Below are positions 33,032 to 40,813 of a stretch of DNA of 64,000 nucleotides, in pieces. A program made the position numbers and the translations under genes. Location of the stretch: positions 4,278,001 through 4,342,000 of the forward strand of contig NZ_CP133020.1 in assembly GCF_030866825.1 (NCBI RefSeq), read 5' to 3'. The notes under the pieces are model-generated. The model was not told the DNA's origin. It worked only from the letters and a program-made list of their open reading frames with translations, and did not search any database. This DNA is from Rathayibacter sp. SW19 (GTDB lineage Bacteria > Actinomycetota > Actinomycetes > Actinomycetales > Microbacteriaceae). Within the stretch, counting starts at the first letter, position 1; each line of letters begins with the position of its first letter.

Positions 33032-34020
33032 TTGTGTGCTCCGTTCAGTATGGCGGCGGATGCCGCGGCGGGCTCTGGTTCGGCCAACGCCGCGCGCCCG
33101 GCCGGCGTTTGGTCGGATTGTGCAGCTTGTGTCAGTGCAAGGAACGCGTCGTCCATGTTGTGTGCGGTGACCTCGATATCGTGCAGGTCGGGGTAGTTCG
33201 ACAGGAGCGTGCGAAGCGCAGCATCCGAATCGTCGCTGTCGATGGTCAGCTGCTCACCCCGATGCTCGACGCTGGTCACGCCGGGCAGACTCTGCAGTTC
33301 GAATTCGATCTCTGCCGTCCAGTCGAAGTCGAAGCCGGCGCGGATGCGGCGCCCCGACACGACCGATTTCACCTCGGCGGGCGTACCATCTGCAACGATC
33401 CGTCCGGCACTGAGCATGATGATGCGGTCTGCGTAGGTGTCCGCCTCATCGAGGTAGTGCGTCGCGAACACGACGGTGCGGCCCTCGTCTGTGAACTCCT
33501 GCATGGACTGCCAGAACACGCGGCGTGCTTCGACATCCATCGCGGCGGTCGGTTCGTCGAGGATCAGCAGCTCGGGGTTGGACACGACGGCGACTGCGAA
33601 CCGCGCGCGCTGCATCTGCCCGCCGGAAAGCTTGCTGACCTTCTGCTTCGCGATCTCGCTGCAGCGTGCTCGCTCCAGCGCTTCCGCGACCGTGAGCGGA
33701 TGCTTGTGCACACTCGCGACCAACGCGACCGCTTGCGAGACGGTCATGTCCGGCAGGAGTGCACCGCCCTGGAGCATGGCGCCGACGCGACCCTCTGTGA
33801 TGGCTGCGCGTGGGTCGGCCCCGAACAGCGTCGCTGTGCCGGCGGTCGGCGTCGCGAGGCCGAGCGCCAGGTCGATGGTGGTGGACTTGCCGGCACCGTT
33901 CGGGCCGAGCAGCGCGACGACCTCGCCGGTGTCGATCGTGATGTCGATGCCGTCTACGGCGGCGAGCGAGCCGAAGCGTTTGCGCAGGCTAGTGAGTTGT
34001 ATGGCTGTTGTCTGATTCAC
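33028..34020 (-). CDS. ABC transporter ATP-binding protein (cassette 2)
   Basis: This 330-residue DrrA-type ATPase has Walker A LLGPNGAGKSTT, signature KLSGGQMQRA, Walker B LLILDEPTAAMD and the H-loop FATHYLDEADTYADRIIM. The C-terminal ~25 residues are an Ala/Pro/Glu-rich tail. The start is GTG at 34020. Order ATPase-permease-kinase-regulator matches cassette 1, but the whole set points the other way. It is clearly paralogous to 25455-26432. Confidence 0.93.
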   Translation of the reverse strand: MNQTTAIQLTSLRKRFGSLAAVDGIDITIDTGEVVALLGPNGAGKSTTIDLALGLATPTAGTATLFGADPRAAITEGRVGAMLQGGALLPDMTVSQAVALVASVHKHPLTVAEALERARCSEIAKQKVSKLSGGQMQRARFAVAVVSNPELLILDEPTAAMDVEARRVFWQSMQEFTDEGRTVVFATHYLDEADTYADRIIMLSAGRIVADGTPAEVKSVVSGRRIRAGFDFDWTAEIEFELQSLPGVTSVEHRGEQLTIDSDDSDAALRTLLSNYPDLHDIEVTAHNMDDAFLALTQAAQSDQTPAGRAALAEPEPAAASAAILNGAHK

Positions 34021-34078
34021 CTTTTCATGGTGTCGCGCCTGGTCCGCGTCGTCCCGGGCCGCCCGTCAGGATCTCGCC

Positions 34079-34092
34079 GTGACATTTGTCAC
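34079..34092. promoter_or_regulatory. Palindrome 58 nt before ABC cassette 2
   Basis: GTGACATTTGTCAC is a perfect palindrome around TT. Read toward the ATPase it is followed after 10 nt by TGACGG. Cassette 1 has the same arrangement at the same distance. Confidence 0.65.
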
Positions 34093-34116
34093 GCCCTGCG
34101 CTCGTTCCTCCGCCTG

Positions 34117-34312
34117 CCTTCGCTGATCGAGTAGGCCGCCCGCCTTCGCTGATCGAGTAGGCCGCCCGCGGCCGTATCGAGATCCCGGTGAGCGGTCTCG
34201 ATACGCGTGCTCGTTCCTCGCGCGCTACTCGACCACCGGCTTGCGTGCTCGTTCCTCGCGCGCTACTCGACCGGCTTCCGTGCTCGTTCCTCGTGCGCTA
34301 CTCGACCACCGG
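34117..34312. repeat. Family A repeat cluster downstream of the GntR gene
   Basis: A tandem pair of ~26-bp units (CCTTCGCTGATCGAGTAGGC) is followed by an inverted GTATCGAGATC / GGTCTCGATACG pair and three units containing GCTCGTTCCTCG and GCTACTCGACC. It ends 2 nt from the GntR stop codon. Confidence 0.88.
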
Positions 34313-34314
34313 CT

Positions 34315-35028
34315 TCAACGCTCCCCGACGATCGAGAGCCCGCGCGCCTTGAAGCGTCTGCGGTCGGCGTTCAGCGACGCTACCAGGCGATCCGTCGTAT
34401 TCCGGATGTGTGCGACGACGGCGCGAGCACCGGCATCCGCATCGCGCGCTTCGAGGGCTGCGAGAATCTGCCGATGTTCGCTGCGCACCTGCTCGCGCGA
34501 CTGCGCGGTGCGCAGGTCGAGCCACCGGGTGCGCGCGAGCCGGGTCACGACGTCTTGCACTCCGGCGACAAGGAACGGGTTGCAGGAAAGTTGCGCGAGT
34601 TCGACGTGGAAATTCGGCCCCGGCTCCCCGTGCTCGATGTCGTCGTCGCCGGGCAAGGAGCGCAGCAGTTCGAGCAGTCCGGCCAAGTCGGCCTCCGAAG
34701 CGCGTGCAATTGCCAGCCGCACGGCTGCCGCCTCGACCGCTTCACGATATTCGGATGCCGCGCGTACCTCGTCGAGGTCGATCGGCGCGACGATCCAGCC
34801 GCGGCCGTCGCGGCGCACGAGGCCCTCAGTGTCCAGGCGCAGCAATGCGGCGCGCACTGGCGTGCGGGATGCCGCGAACTCGCTCTCGAGACCGCGCTCG
34901 GTCAGGCGCTCGCCTGGCGTCAGATCAAGTTCGAGGATCGCGGCACGCAGACGCGTGTAGATCGACGCGGTCTGCGATGTCGGCGCGCCTGATACGGAAG
35001 CCTGCGGTTCGGTCAGTGTCTCGGGCAT
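34315..35028 (-). CDS. GntR-family regulator (FadR/FCD type)
   Basis: The 237-residue protein has the GntR winged helix (residues about 20-85: IYTRLRAAILELDLTPGERL, ASRTPVRAALLRLDTEGLV) and an all-helical FCD effector domain with the metal-site residues typical of the group (FHVELAQLSCN, HRQILAALEARDA). The ligand is probably a small carboxylate. TACGGT lies 6 nt upstream of the ATG, fitting a leaderless start. No obvious target gene is adjacent. Confidence 0.88.
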   Translation of the reverse strand: MPETLTEPQASVSGAPTSQTASIYTRLRAAILELDLTPGERLTERGLESEFAASRTPVRAALLRLDTEGLVRRDGRGWIVAPIDLDEVRAASEYREAVEAAAVRLAIARASEADLAGLLELLRSLPGDDDIEHGEPGPNFHVELAQLSCNPFLVAGVQDVVTRLARTRWLDLRTAQSREQVRSEHRQILAALEARDADAGARAVVAHIRNTTDRLVASLNADRRRFKARGLSIVGER

Positions 35029-35034
35029 GCCAGC

Positions 35035-35040
35035 ACCGTA
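35035..35040 (-). promoter_or_regulatory. -10 box of the GntR gene
   Basis: TACGGT lies 6 nt upstream of the ATG at 35028, matching the leaderless pattern seen at several genes here. Confidence 0.4.
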
Positions 35041-35108
35041 CCATTCGGGATGCCGGATCGGTGTCCCAACCTGGGGTCCGGGCGGAAGAAGACGTTTCGT
35101 CGCCGACC

Positions 35109-35167
35109 TGCGCCAACTGTTGCGGTATGCGCCACTTCAACTGGCGCATGCCGCGTCACGTGGCGCA
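35109..35167. repeat. Family C palindromic repeat near purM
   Basis: The core GCGCCAGTTGAAGTGGCGC (minus strand) lies at 35129-35147 and is flanked by further TGCGCCA and TGGCGCA half sites (35109 and 35161). A second copy lies after purQ at 62708-62766. Confidence 0.8.
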
Positions 35168-35192
35168 GCGCACCGGTCAGCTGACTGATTCG

Positions 35193-36359
35193 TCAGGCGC
35201 GGTAGCTGCCGATCAGTCGAACGGCGCCGCCGTCGACGCCTTTAGCACCTTGCGCGAAGCCGGCGAAGTCCCGGGGTGCGGTCGAGACGCTACCGACCCG
35301 CCAGGTCGGGATGCCGTCTGCCGCGAGCACCGCCGCGATGGCGAGGGCGGCATCCGGTGCGACGATGGCGAAGAAACCGATGCCGAGATTCCACGTGCCC
35401 TCTGCGCTTTCCAAGGTGGTGCCGGCCAGGTCGCTCAACACGCGGAAGACGGGTAATGGCGACCACGTCGCACGGTCGACCTCGACCCACGAGCCGACCG
35501 GCAGCACGCGGGCGAGGTTCGCTGCGATGCCGCCACCGGTCACGTGCGACAGCGAATGAACGGATGCGCCGAGCGTTGCGTCAGCCAACACCCGCAACAA
35601 CGAGGAGGTGTAGAGCCGCGTCGGCTCCAGCAGCGCCTCACCGACCGTGGCGGCGGCCGTGGCATTGCCGCCAGCGCCGCCACCGGGCCCGCCGAACTCG
35701 GCGAGTCGGTCGGTGAATCCGATTCCGCGGGCGGCCAGAATGTGCCGCACGAGCGAGAATCCGTTCGAGTGCAGACCCGACGATTCGAGGGCGAGCACGA
35801 CGTCACCGTCACGCACGCGGTCGGCGCCGAGGACGGCATCCGCTTCGACGGCGCCGACGGCCGCACCGGCAACATCGTAATCGTCTGGGCCGAGGAGTCC
35901 AGGATGTTCGGCGGTCTCACCACCGACAAGCGCCGTGCCGGTTGCGGAGCACGCCCGGGCGATCCCTTCGACGATCGAGGCGATCCGCGCTGGCACGACC
36001 TTGCCGCACGAGATGTAGTCGGTCATGAACAGCGGTTTCGCGCCGACCACGACGATATCGTCGACGACCATGCCGACAAGGTCTTGGCCGATCGTGTCGT
36101 GCTTGTCGATCGCCTGGGCGATCGCGACCTTGGTGCCGACACCGTCCGTCGAGGTCGCCAGCAGCGGCTTGTTGAACGCTTTCAGAGCGGATGCGTCAAA
36201 CAGGCCGGCGAATCCGCCGACGCCGCCGAGCACCTCGGGCCCGTGCGTTGCGGCGACGGCGCCCTTCATCAGTTCGACGGCGAGGTCGCCGGCCGCCGTG
36301 TCGACGCCCGCTTCGCGGTACGAGGCCGATGTGGTGTGCACAGTGGAGTTCTCGGTCAC
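35193..36359 (-). CDS. purM: Phosphoribosylformylglycinamidine cyclo-ligase (AIR synthetase)
   Basis: The 388-residue enzyme makes aminoimidazole ribotide from FGAM with ATP. PurM motifs are YREAGVDTAAGDLAVELMK at the start, LLATSTDGVGTKVAIAQ, DDIVVVGAKPLFMTDYI, ALVGGETAEHPG and SHVTGGGIAANLARVLP. A Gly/Ala-rich loop (GGPGGGAGGNATAAATVG) is an unusual expansion. The start is GTG at 36359. It is divergent from purF across 218 bp; in many relatives purM and purF are co-directional. Confidence 0.95.
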   Translation of the reverse strand: MTENSTVHTTSASYREAGVDTAAGDLAVELMKGAVAATHGPEVLGGVGGFAGLFDASALKAFNKPLLATSTDGVGTKVAIAQAIDKHDTIGQDLVGMVVDDIVVVGAKPLFMTDYISCGKVVPARIASIVEGIARACSATGTALVGGETAEHPGLLGPDDYDVAGAAVGAVEADAVLGADRVRDGDVVLALESSGLHSNGFSLVRHILAARGIGFTDRLAEFGGPGGGAGGNATAAATVGEALLEPTRLYTSSLLRVLADATLGASVHSLSHVTGGGIAANLARVLPVGSWVEVDRATWSPLPVFRVLSDLAGTTLESAEGTWNLGIGFFAIVAPDAALAIAAVLAADGIPTWRVGSVSTAPRDFAGFAQGAKGVDGGAVRLIGSYRA

Positions 36360-36577
36360 GTCACAAGGGTACCGGCGCGATGGAGCTCGAGGGATCAGGT
36401 CACACCTCCGCGACCCGTCACGTTTGGCGGGAAATCACGACAATCTGCAGCCAATCGTGCCGGGTCGTTCGCCGGGCACGGCGCACACAGCACGGCACCG
36501 CACGCCTAACCGCGTGTGCGAGACTAGAAGCGCCCGGTTCCGGGTGCAGCCTCTCACCAACTGGAGTCCGCTAACGC

Positions 36578-38035
36578 ATGTGCGGCATCGTCGGCATCGT
36601 CTCTCCCGAGCCGGTCAACCAACAGCTCTACGACAGCCTCCTTCTTTTGCAGCACAGAGGGCAGGATTCAACCGGGATCGCCACCGCAGAGGGCAGCACC
36701 TTCCACATGCACAAGGCCAAAGGTCAGGTGCGTGAGGCGTTCCGCACCCGCGACATGCGCTCGCTCCTCGGAACGATGGGCCTCGGCCACGTGCGCTACG
36801 TCACGAACGGTGACGCCGCCAACGAGCAGGAGGCGCAGCCGTTCTACGTGAATGCGCCGTACGGCATCATCCTCGTACACAACGGCAACCTGACAAACAC
36901 GCGCGAGCTGGCAGACGATCTTTTCCACGTCGACCGCAGGCACGTCAACTCAACGAGCGACACGGAAATGTTGCTCAACGTGCTGGCGACGGAGTTGCAA
37001 GCGCAGGTTTCCGGGCTCGACCTCGACCCAGACCAGGTCTTCAACGCGGTCGCGCAGGTGCACGCACGCGTCGAGGGTTCCTATGCGACGATCGCGATGA
37101 TCGCCGGCCATGGGATGCTCGCATTCCGCGACCCGTTCGGCATCCGCCCGCTGATTCTCGGCCGTCGCTCAGCCGGCCTGCTCGGCGACGAGTGGATCGT
37201 CGCATCCGAATCGCTCGTGCTCGAGGCGCTCGGCTACGACGTGGTGCGGGATGTCGCCCCCGGCGAAGCCATCTTCATCACGACGAGCGGCGAACTGTAC
37301 TCGAAGCAGTGCGCGGCAAACCCACGGCTGATCCCATGCTCGTTCGAGTATGTGTATCTCGCTCGGCCCGACTCGGTGATGAACGGCATTTCGGTGTACG
37401 AGGCGCGATTGCGACTCGGCAATCGCCTGGCCGACACGATCGCACAGTACACGCCGCTCGGTGACATCGATGTGGTCATGCCGATTCCGGATTCGTCGCG
37501 CCCAGCCGCGTCTCAGGTGGCGCAGAAGCTCGGGATCGAATACCGCGAGGGTTTCTACAAGAACCGGTATGTCGGGCGCACGTTCATCATGCCCGGGCAG
37601 GCTGAGCGCAAGAAGAGCGTGCGGCAGAAGCTGAACGCGATGGGGTCAGAGTTCAAGGGCAAGAACATCCTGATCGTCGACGATTCGATCGTGCGCGGCA
37701 CGACATCGAAGCAGATCGTCGAGATGGCTCGCGCTGCGGGGGCGAACAAGGTGACCTTCACCTCGGCAGCGCCACCGGTGCGCTATCCGCACGTCTACGG
37801 CATCAACATGCCCTCACGCAGCGAACTGATCGCCGCCGGGCGCAAGATTCCAGAGATCGCACTCGAACTCGGCGCGGACAACCTGATCTACCAGGAGGTC
37901 GCCGACATGGAGGCCGCGATCATCGAAGGCTCCGAGGTGTCGAACCTCGAGATGTGCTGCTTCACCGGGGACTACGTCACCGGCACCGTCACGCCCGAAT
38001 ACCTCGAATGGGTCGAGCGCACGCAGCTCAGCTGA
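36578..38035 (+). CDS. purF: Amidophosphoribosyltransferase
   Basis: The 485-residue enzyme catalyses the first committed step of purine synthesis (PRPP plus glutamine to phosphoribosylamine). The N-terminal nucleophile follows the initiator Met (MCGIVGIV), then LLLQHRGQDSTGIAT; the PRPP-binding site is ILIVDDSIVRGTTSKQI, and CCFTGDY ends the enzyme. There is no Fe-S ligand pattern beyond these cysteines that I can judge. The ATG follows a weak GGAG. Length is normal. Confidence 0.96.
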   Translation: MCGIVGIVSPEPVNQQLYDSLLLLQHRGQDSTGIATAEGSTFHMHKAKGQVREAFRTRDMRSLLGTMGLGHVRYVTNGDAANEQEAQPFYVNAPYGIILVHNGNLTNTRELADDLFHVDRRHVNSTSDTEMLLNVLATELQAQVSGLDLDPDQVFNAVAQVHARVEGSYATIAMIAGHGMLAFRDPFGIRPLILGRRSAGLLGDEWIVASESLVLEALGYDVVRDVAPGEAIFITTSGELYSKQCAANPRLIPCSFEYVYLARPDSVMNGISVYEARLRLGNRLADTIAQYTPLGDIDVVMPIPDSSRPAASQVAQKLGIEYREGFYKNRYVGRTFIMPGQAERKKSVRQKLNAMGSEFKGKNILIVDDSIVRGTTSKQIVEMARAAGANKVTFTSAAPPVRYPHVYGINMPSRSELIAAGRKIPEIALELGADNLIYQEVADMEAAIIEGSEVSNLEMCCFTGDYVTGTVTPEYLEWVERTQLS

Positions 38036-38280
38036 ACGGTGCCAGTATGCGCCCGAAGCCGCCCCTGTGTCGCCGCCTGATCGTGGAGGATGGCGCTGCG
38101 TAGCGCTGCGTAGGGAGTGGCGCGGCGAGCCGCGTGGGGCCGCACTCGTGCGCCAGGATTCGATGCAATCGTTTTCGCTGTTTCGAATCCGCCCTATGTA
38201 AGGCACATTCAAAATAGCGAAAATGAGCATTCACTTTCCGCAGGCGGGGCGAAGCATCCCTTAGCGCGTAACCGCCGCGA
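38036..38280. other. Gap after purF with no recognised gene
   Basis: This 245-bp gap between convergent genes contains a short direct repeat (GGCGCTGCGTAGCGCTGCGTAG, here split at 38091-38113) and a moderately AT-rich patch near 38200-38245. I see no gene, repeat family member or clear terminator. Confidence 0.5.
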
Positions 38281-38823
38281 TCAGCTGCCTGCGCCGGGCC
38301 CTGGGCCCGGCGCGAGTGGGCCCGTACCCGCACCAGCGTTCGCGCTAGTGCCAGCATCCGCACCCGCATCGGCGTTCGCGCCTGTGCCCGCGTCCGCACC
38401 GGCATCGGCATCGGCACGTTCTGTCACGTCGATTCGGTCGACGACAACGGTCGCGGCACGGCGGCTAGTGATCCGATCGGCCAGAAGCGCAACCAGCGCG
38501 CCGAGCACGACGCCAACAGCGATGGCGACGAGCAACATGTAACCGAAAACCGATGTGCGGTCGTAACCCTGCCCCTGCGGGAACGAATACGTGAGAATGA
38601 ACGCGGCAGCCGCGCACACGAGCACCGCGACCAAAATGAAGCGACCGTAGCGCGGCGTGCGCTTGATGCGCACCCTCTCGGGCGTAATTGTCTGGTCAAA
38701 CACGACAGCGTCCGTCGAGCCGTCGCCGGTCGCTCCGTCGCCGGTCTCACCGTGACCGGTCGCGCCTGCATCTGCTGCGGATGCGTCGTGGTCGGCCGGG
38801 CGCCCGCTGTCGGTTTGCGTCAT
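38281..38823 (-). CDS. Small two-helix membrane protein with Ala/Gly/Asp-rich tail
   Basis: The 180-residue protein has an acidic N-terminus (about 45 residues), RIKRTPRYGRFILVAVLVC leading into a first membrane helix, a second helix (YMLLVAIAVGVVLGALVALL), then a conserved-looking RITSRRAATVVV. The last ~50 residues are a low-complexity Ala/Asp/Gly repeat encoded by GCATCGGC-like hexamers. It starts 4 nt after the sterol-carrier-like gene. Such proteins sit next to purD in relatives; function unknown. The start is the ATG at 38823. Confidence 0.75.
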   Translation of the reverse strand: MTQTDSGRPADHDASAADAGATGHGETGDGATGDGSTDAVVFDQTITPERVRIKRTPRYGRFILVAVLVCAAAAFILTYSFPQGQGYDRTSVFGYMLLVAIAVGVVLGALVALLADRITSRRAATVVVDRIDVTERADADAGADAGTGANADAGADAGTSANAGAGTGPLAPGPGPGAGS

Positions 38824-38827
38824 GCTG

Positions 38828-39346
38828 CTATTGTCCCTCACTTCGGGTGTGAAGCGCCTGCTGAGAGAGCACCGGCAGTCGACCGGTCAGGTCGGCGCGC
38901 TGACCGGACGCGTGGACGCGGCCGGAGGCGAGCGCATCCGCCCAGCTGACGCTTCCGGTCGCGAGGGCGAGCCAGGTGGCGGCATCCGTCTCGATGACAT
39001 TGGGCGGGGTGCCGCGCGTGTGGCGCGGGCCCTCGATGCACTGCACTGCGCCGAACGGCGGCACCCGCATCTCGACAGTGTTGCCCGGAGCCTCTTCTGC
39101 GAGCAGTTGCAGCAGGTAGCGTACGGCCGTCGCCAGCGTGTCGCGCGGCACCGAACTGCTCTGCACCGAATTGCGCGGCACCGAACTGCGCGGCACCGAA
39201 CTGCTCCGGGCCGACTTGCCCTGCGCCGACTTACCCTGGGCCGAATTGCTCTGGGCCGACTGATCACCCATCCATGCGACGGATGCCGTCAGCGCAGCCC
39301 GCACCGCATCCTCGCCGATGTCGTCCAAGATACGCGCCCGTGCCAC
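38828..39346 (-). CDS. Sterol-carrier-family (SCP2-like) protein with minisatellite insertion
   Basis: The 172-residue protein has the conserved core VEMRVPPFGAVQCIEGPRHT, GTPPNVIETDAATWLALATG and RVHASGQRADLTGRLPVL, which matches actinobacterial proteins annotated as sterol carrier family and usually found beside purD. Between the N-terminal helix (RAALTASVAWMGD) and the core lies a stretch of about 40 Ser/Gln/Arg/Pro-rich residues (QSAQSNSAQGKSAQGKSARS and on) encoded by ~8 copies of a 15-bp repeat. The GTG at 39346 is the best start; the frame is open upstream through low-complexity DNA. Confidence 0.8.
   Translation of the reverse strand: MARARILDDIGEDAVRAALTASVAWMGDQSAQSNSAQGKSAQGKSARSSSVPRSSVPRNSVQSSSVPRDTLATAVRYLLQLLAEEAPGNTVEMRVPPFGAVQCIEGPRHTRGTPPNVIETDAATWLALATGSVSWADALASGRVHASGQRADLTGRLPVLSQQALHTRSEGQ
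39141..39262. repeat. 15-bp minisatellite inside the SCP2-like gene
   Basis: About eight imperfect 15-bp copies of GGCACCGAACTGCGC and GGGCCGACTTGCCCT type follow each other. The unit length is a multiple of three, so copy-number changes would keep the frame. Confidence 0.8.
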
Positions 39347-39407
39347 GCATCCATCCTCGCAGAGTGCCCGGCTCCGCAAGGTGCGCATCGTCCCAGAATC
39401 CGCCGGC

Positions 39408-39492
39408 TCCTCGAGTGCCGAGTCCCCGTGTCCCCGGCTCCCCAAGTCCTCCAGTCCCCGAGTCCCCCGAGTCCCCGAGTCCCCTGAGTCCA
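39408..39492. repeat. Low-complexity CCGAGTCCC repeats before purD
   Basis: Imperfect copies of CCGAGTCCC and CCAGTCCCC run up to about 35 nt before the purD start. No protein is likely encoded. Confidence 0.75.
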
Positions 39493-39516
39493 GCGCCTCG
39501 ACGCCATGCTTGCAAC

Positions 39517-39522
39517 TACCAT
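39517..39522 (+). promoter_or_regulatory. -10 box of purD
   Basis: TACCAT ends 6 nt before the GTG at 39529, another leaderless candidate. Confidence 0.4.
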
Positions 39523-39528
39523 TAACCC

Positions 39529-40803
39529 GTGAAGATTCTGGTTCTCGGTTCCGGTGCCCGCGAGCATGCCATCATCAAGGCGCTGCTCTCCGAAAACGCC
39601 GGCCACGAGATCACCGCTGCCCCCGGAAACGCGGGGATCGCGGCGGATGTGCACACCGTGACGTTGGACGCGAACGACCCCGGCATCGTCACGAATTATG
39701 CGAACGAGCACAGCATCGAACTCGTTGTGATCGGGCCGGAGGCACCGCTGGTCGCCGGCGTTGCCGACGCGCTCCGCACGCATGGGATTCCGGTGTTCGG
39801 CCCGGGCAAGGCGGCGGCTCAGCTGGAGGGGTCGAAGTCGTTTGCCAAACACATCATGGACGAGGCAGGCGTTCCGACCGGCCGATCTCTGCAAGCTTCG
39901 ACACTGCTCGAGGCACAGGTCGCACTCGAGCGCTTCGGCGCACCCTATGTCGTGAAGGCCGACGGCCTCGCGGCAGGCAAGGGTGTGCTTGTCACGGAAG
40001 ACGCCGCGGCAGCACTCGCACACGCCGCGTTCTGGCTTGAGCACGGCGCCGTGCTGATCGAGGAGTTCCTCGACGGCCAAGAAGTGTCGCTGTTCCTGCT
40101 CAGCGACGGACACAGCGTGCTTCCGCTGGCGCCTGCCCAGGATTACAAGCGACTCGGTGACGGCGACGTCGGCCCGAACACCGGCGGCATGGGTGCATAC
40201 TCGCCGCTGCCCTGGCTGCCCGACACGTTCGTCGACGACGTCATCGAAACGGTCGCGTTACCGACGATCCATCAACTCGCGCAGGAACAGACCCCGTTCG
40301 TCGGCCTGCTCTACTGCGGTCTGATTCTCACCCCGAGCGGCATCCGGGTGATCGAGTTCAACGCGCGCTTCGGCGACCCGGAGACCCAGGTAGTGCTTCC
40401 GCGGTTGCTCACCCCGCTCTCCGGGTTGCTCTTCGCCGCCGCCACCGGCGAACTGGCCGGGATGCCGCGGCCCGAGTTCGCGCTCGACGTCGCTGTCACG
40501 GTCGTGCTCGCAAGCGAGGGCTACCCGGCGTCGCCGGTGACCGGGCGCGTTATCGAGGGTGCGGATGCTGCGGCATCCGTTGCCGAGGTGCAGCTCCTGC
40601 ACGCGGCGACCGCGATCGGCGACGACGGCGCGCTGATCGCAACCGGCGGGCGTGTGCTCGACGTTGTCGCACTCGGAACGACCTTCGCCGAGGCCCGCGG
40701 GCGCGCGTACGAGGCGATTGGGCGCATCCGGTTGGAGGGTGGGCAATACCGCACCGACATCGCGGCGCGGGTCGTTGACGGTCGGCCACCCGCGTTCGAC
40801 TAA
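39529..40803 (+). CDS. purD: Phosphoribosylamine-glycine ligase
   Basis: The 424-residue ATP-grasp enzyme joins phosphoribosylamine and glycine to GAR. It begins MKILVLGSGAREHAII (GTG start) and has KADGLAAGKGVLV for ATP binding, PNTGGMGAYSP, and EFNARFGDPETQVVLPRL, all PurD landmarks. Length is typical. It stands alone on its strand, followed by a convergent FAD oxidoreductase. Confidence 0.96.
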   Translation: MKILVLGSGAREHAIIKALLSENAGHEITAAPGNAGIAADVHTVTLDANDPGIVTNYANEHSIELVVIGPEAPLVAGVADALRTHGIPVFGPGKAAAQLEGSKSFAKHIMDEAGVPTGRSLQASTLLEAQVALERFGAPYVVKADGLAAGKGVLVTEDAAAALAHAAFWLEHGAVLIEEFLDGQEVSLFLLSDGHSVLPLAPAQDYKRLGDGDVGPNTGGMGAYSPLPWLPDTFVDDVIETVALPTIHQLAQEQTPFVGLLYCGLILTPSGIRVIEFNARFGDPETQVVLPRLLTPLSGLLFAAATGELAGMPRPEFALDVAVTVVLASEGYPASPVTGRVIEGADAAASVAEVQLLHAATAIGDDGALIATGGRVLDVVALGTTFAEARGRAYEAIGRIRLEGGQYRTDIAARVVDGRPPAFD

Positions 40804-40813
40804 GCGACGAGCG

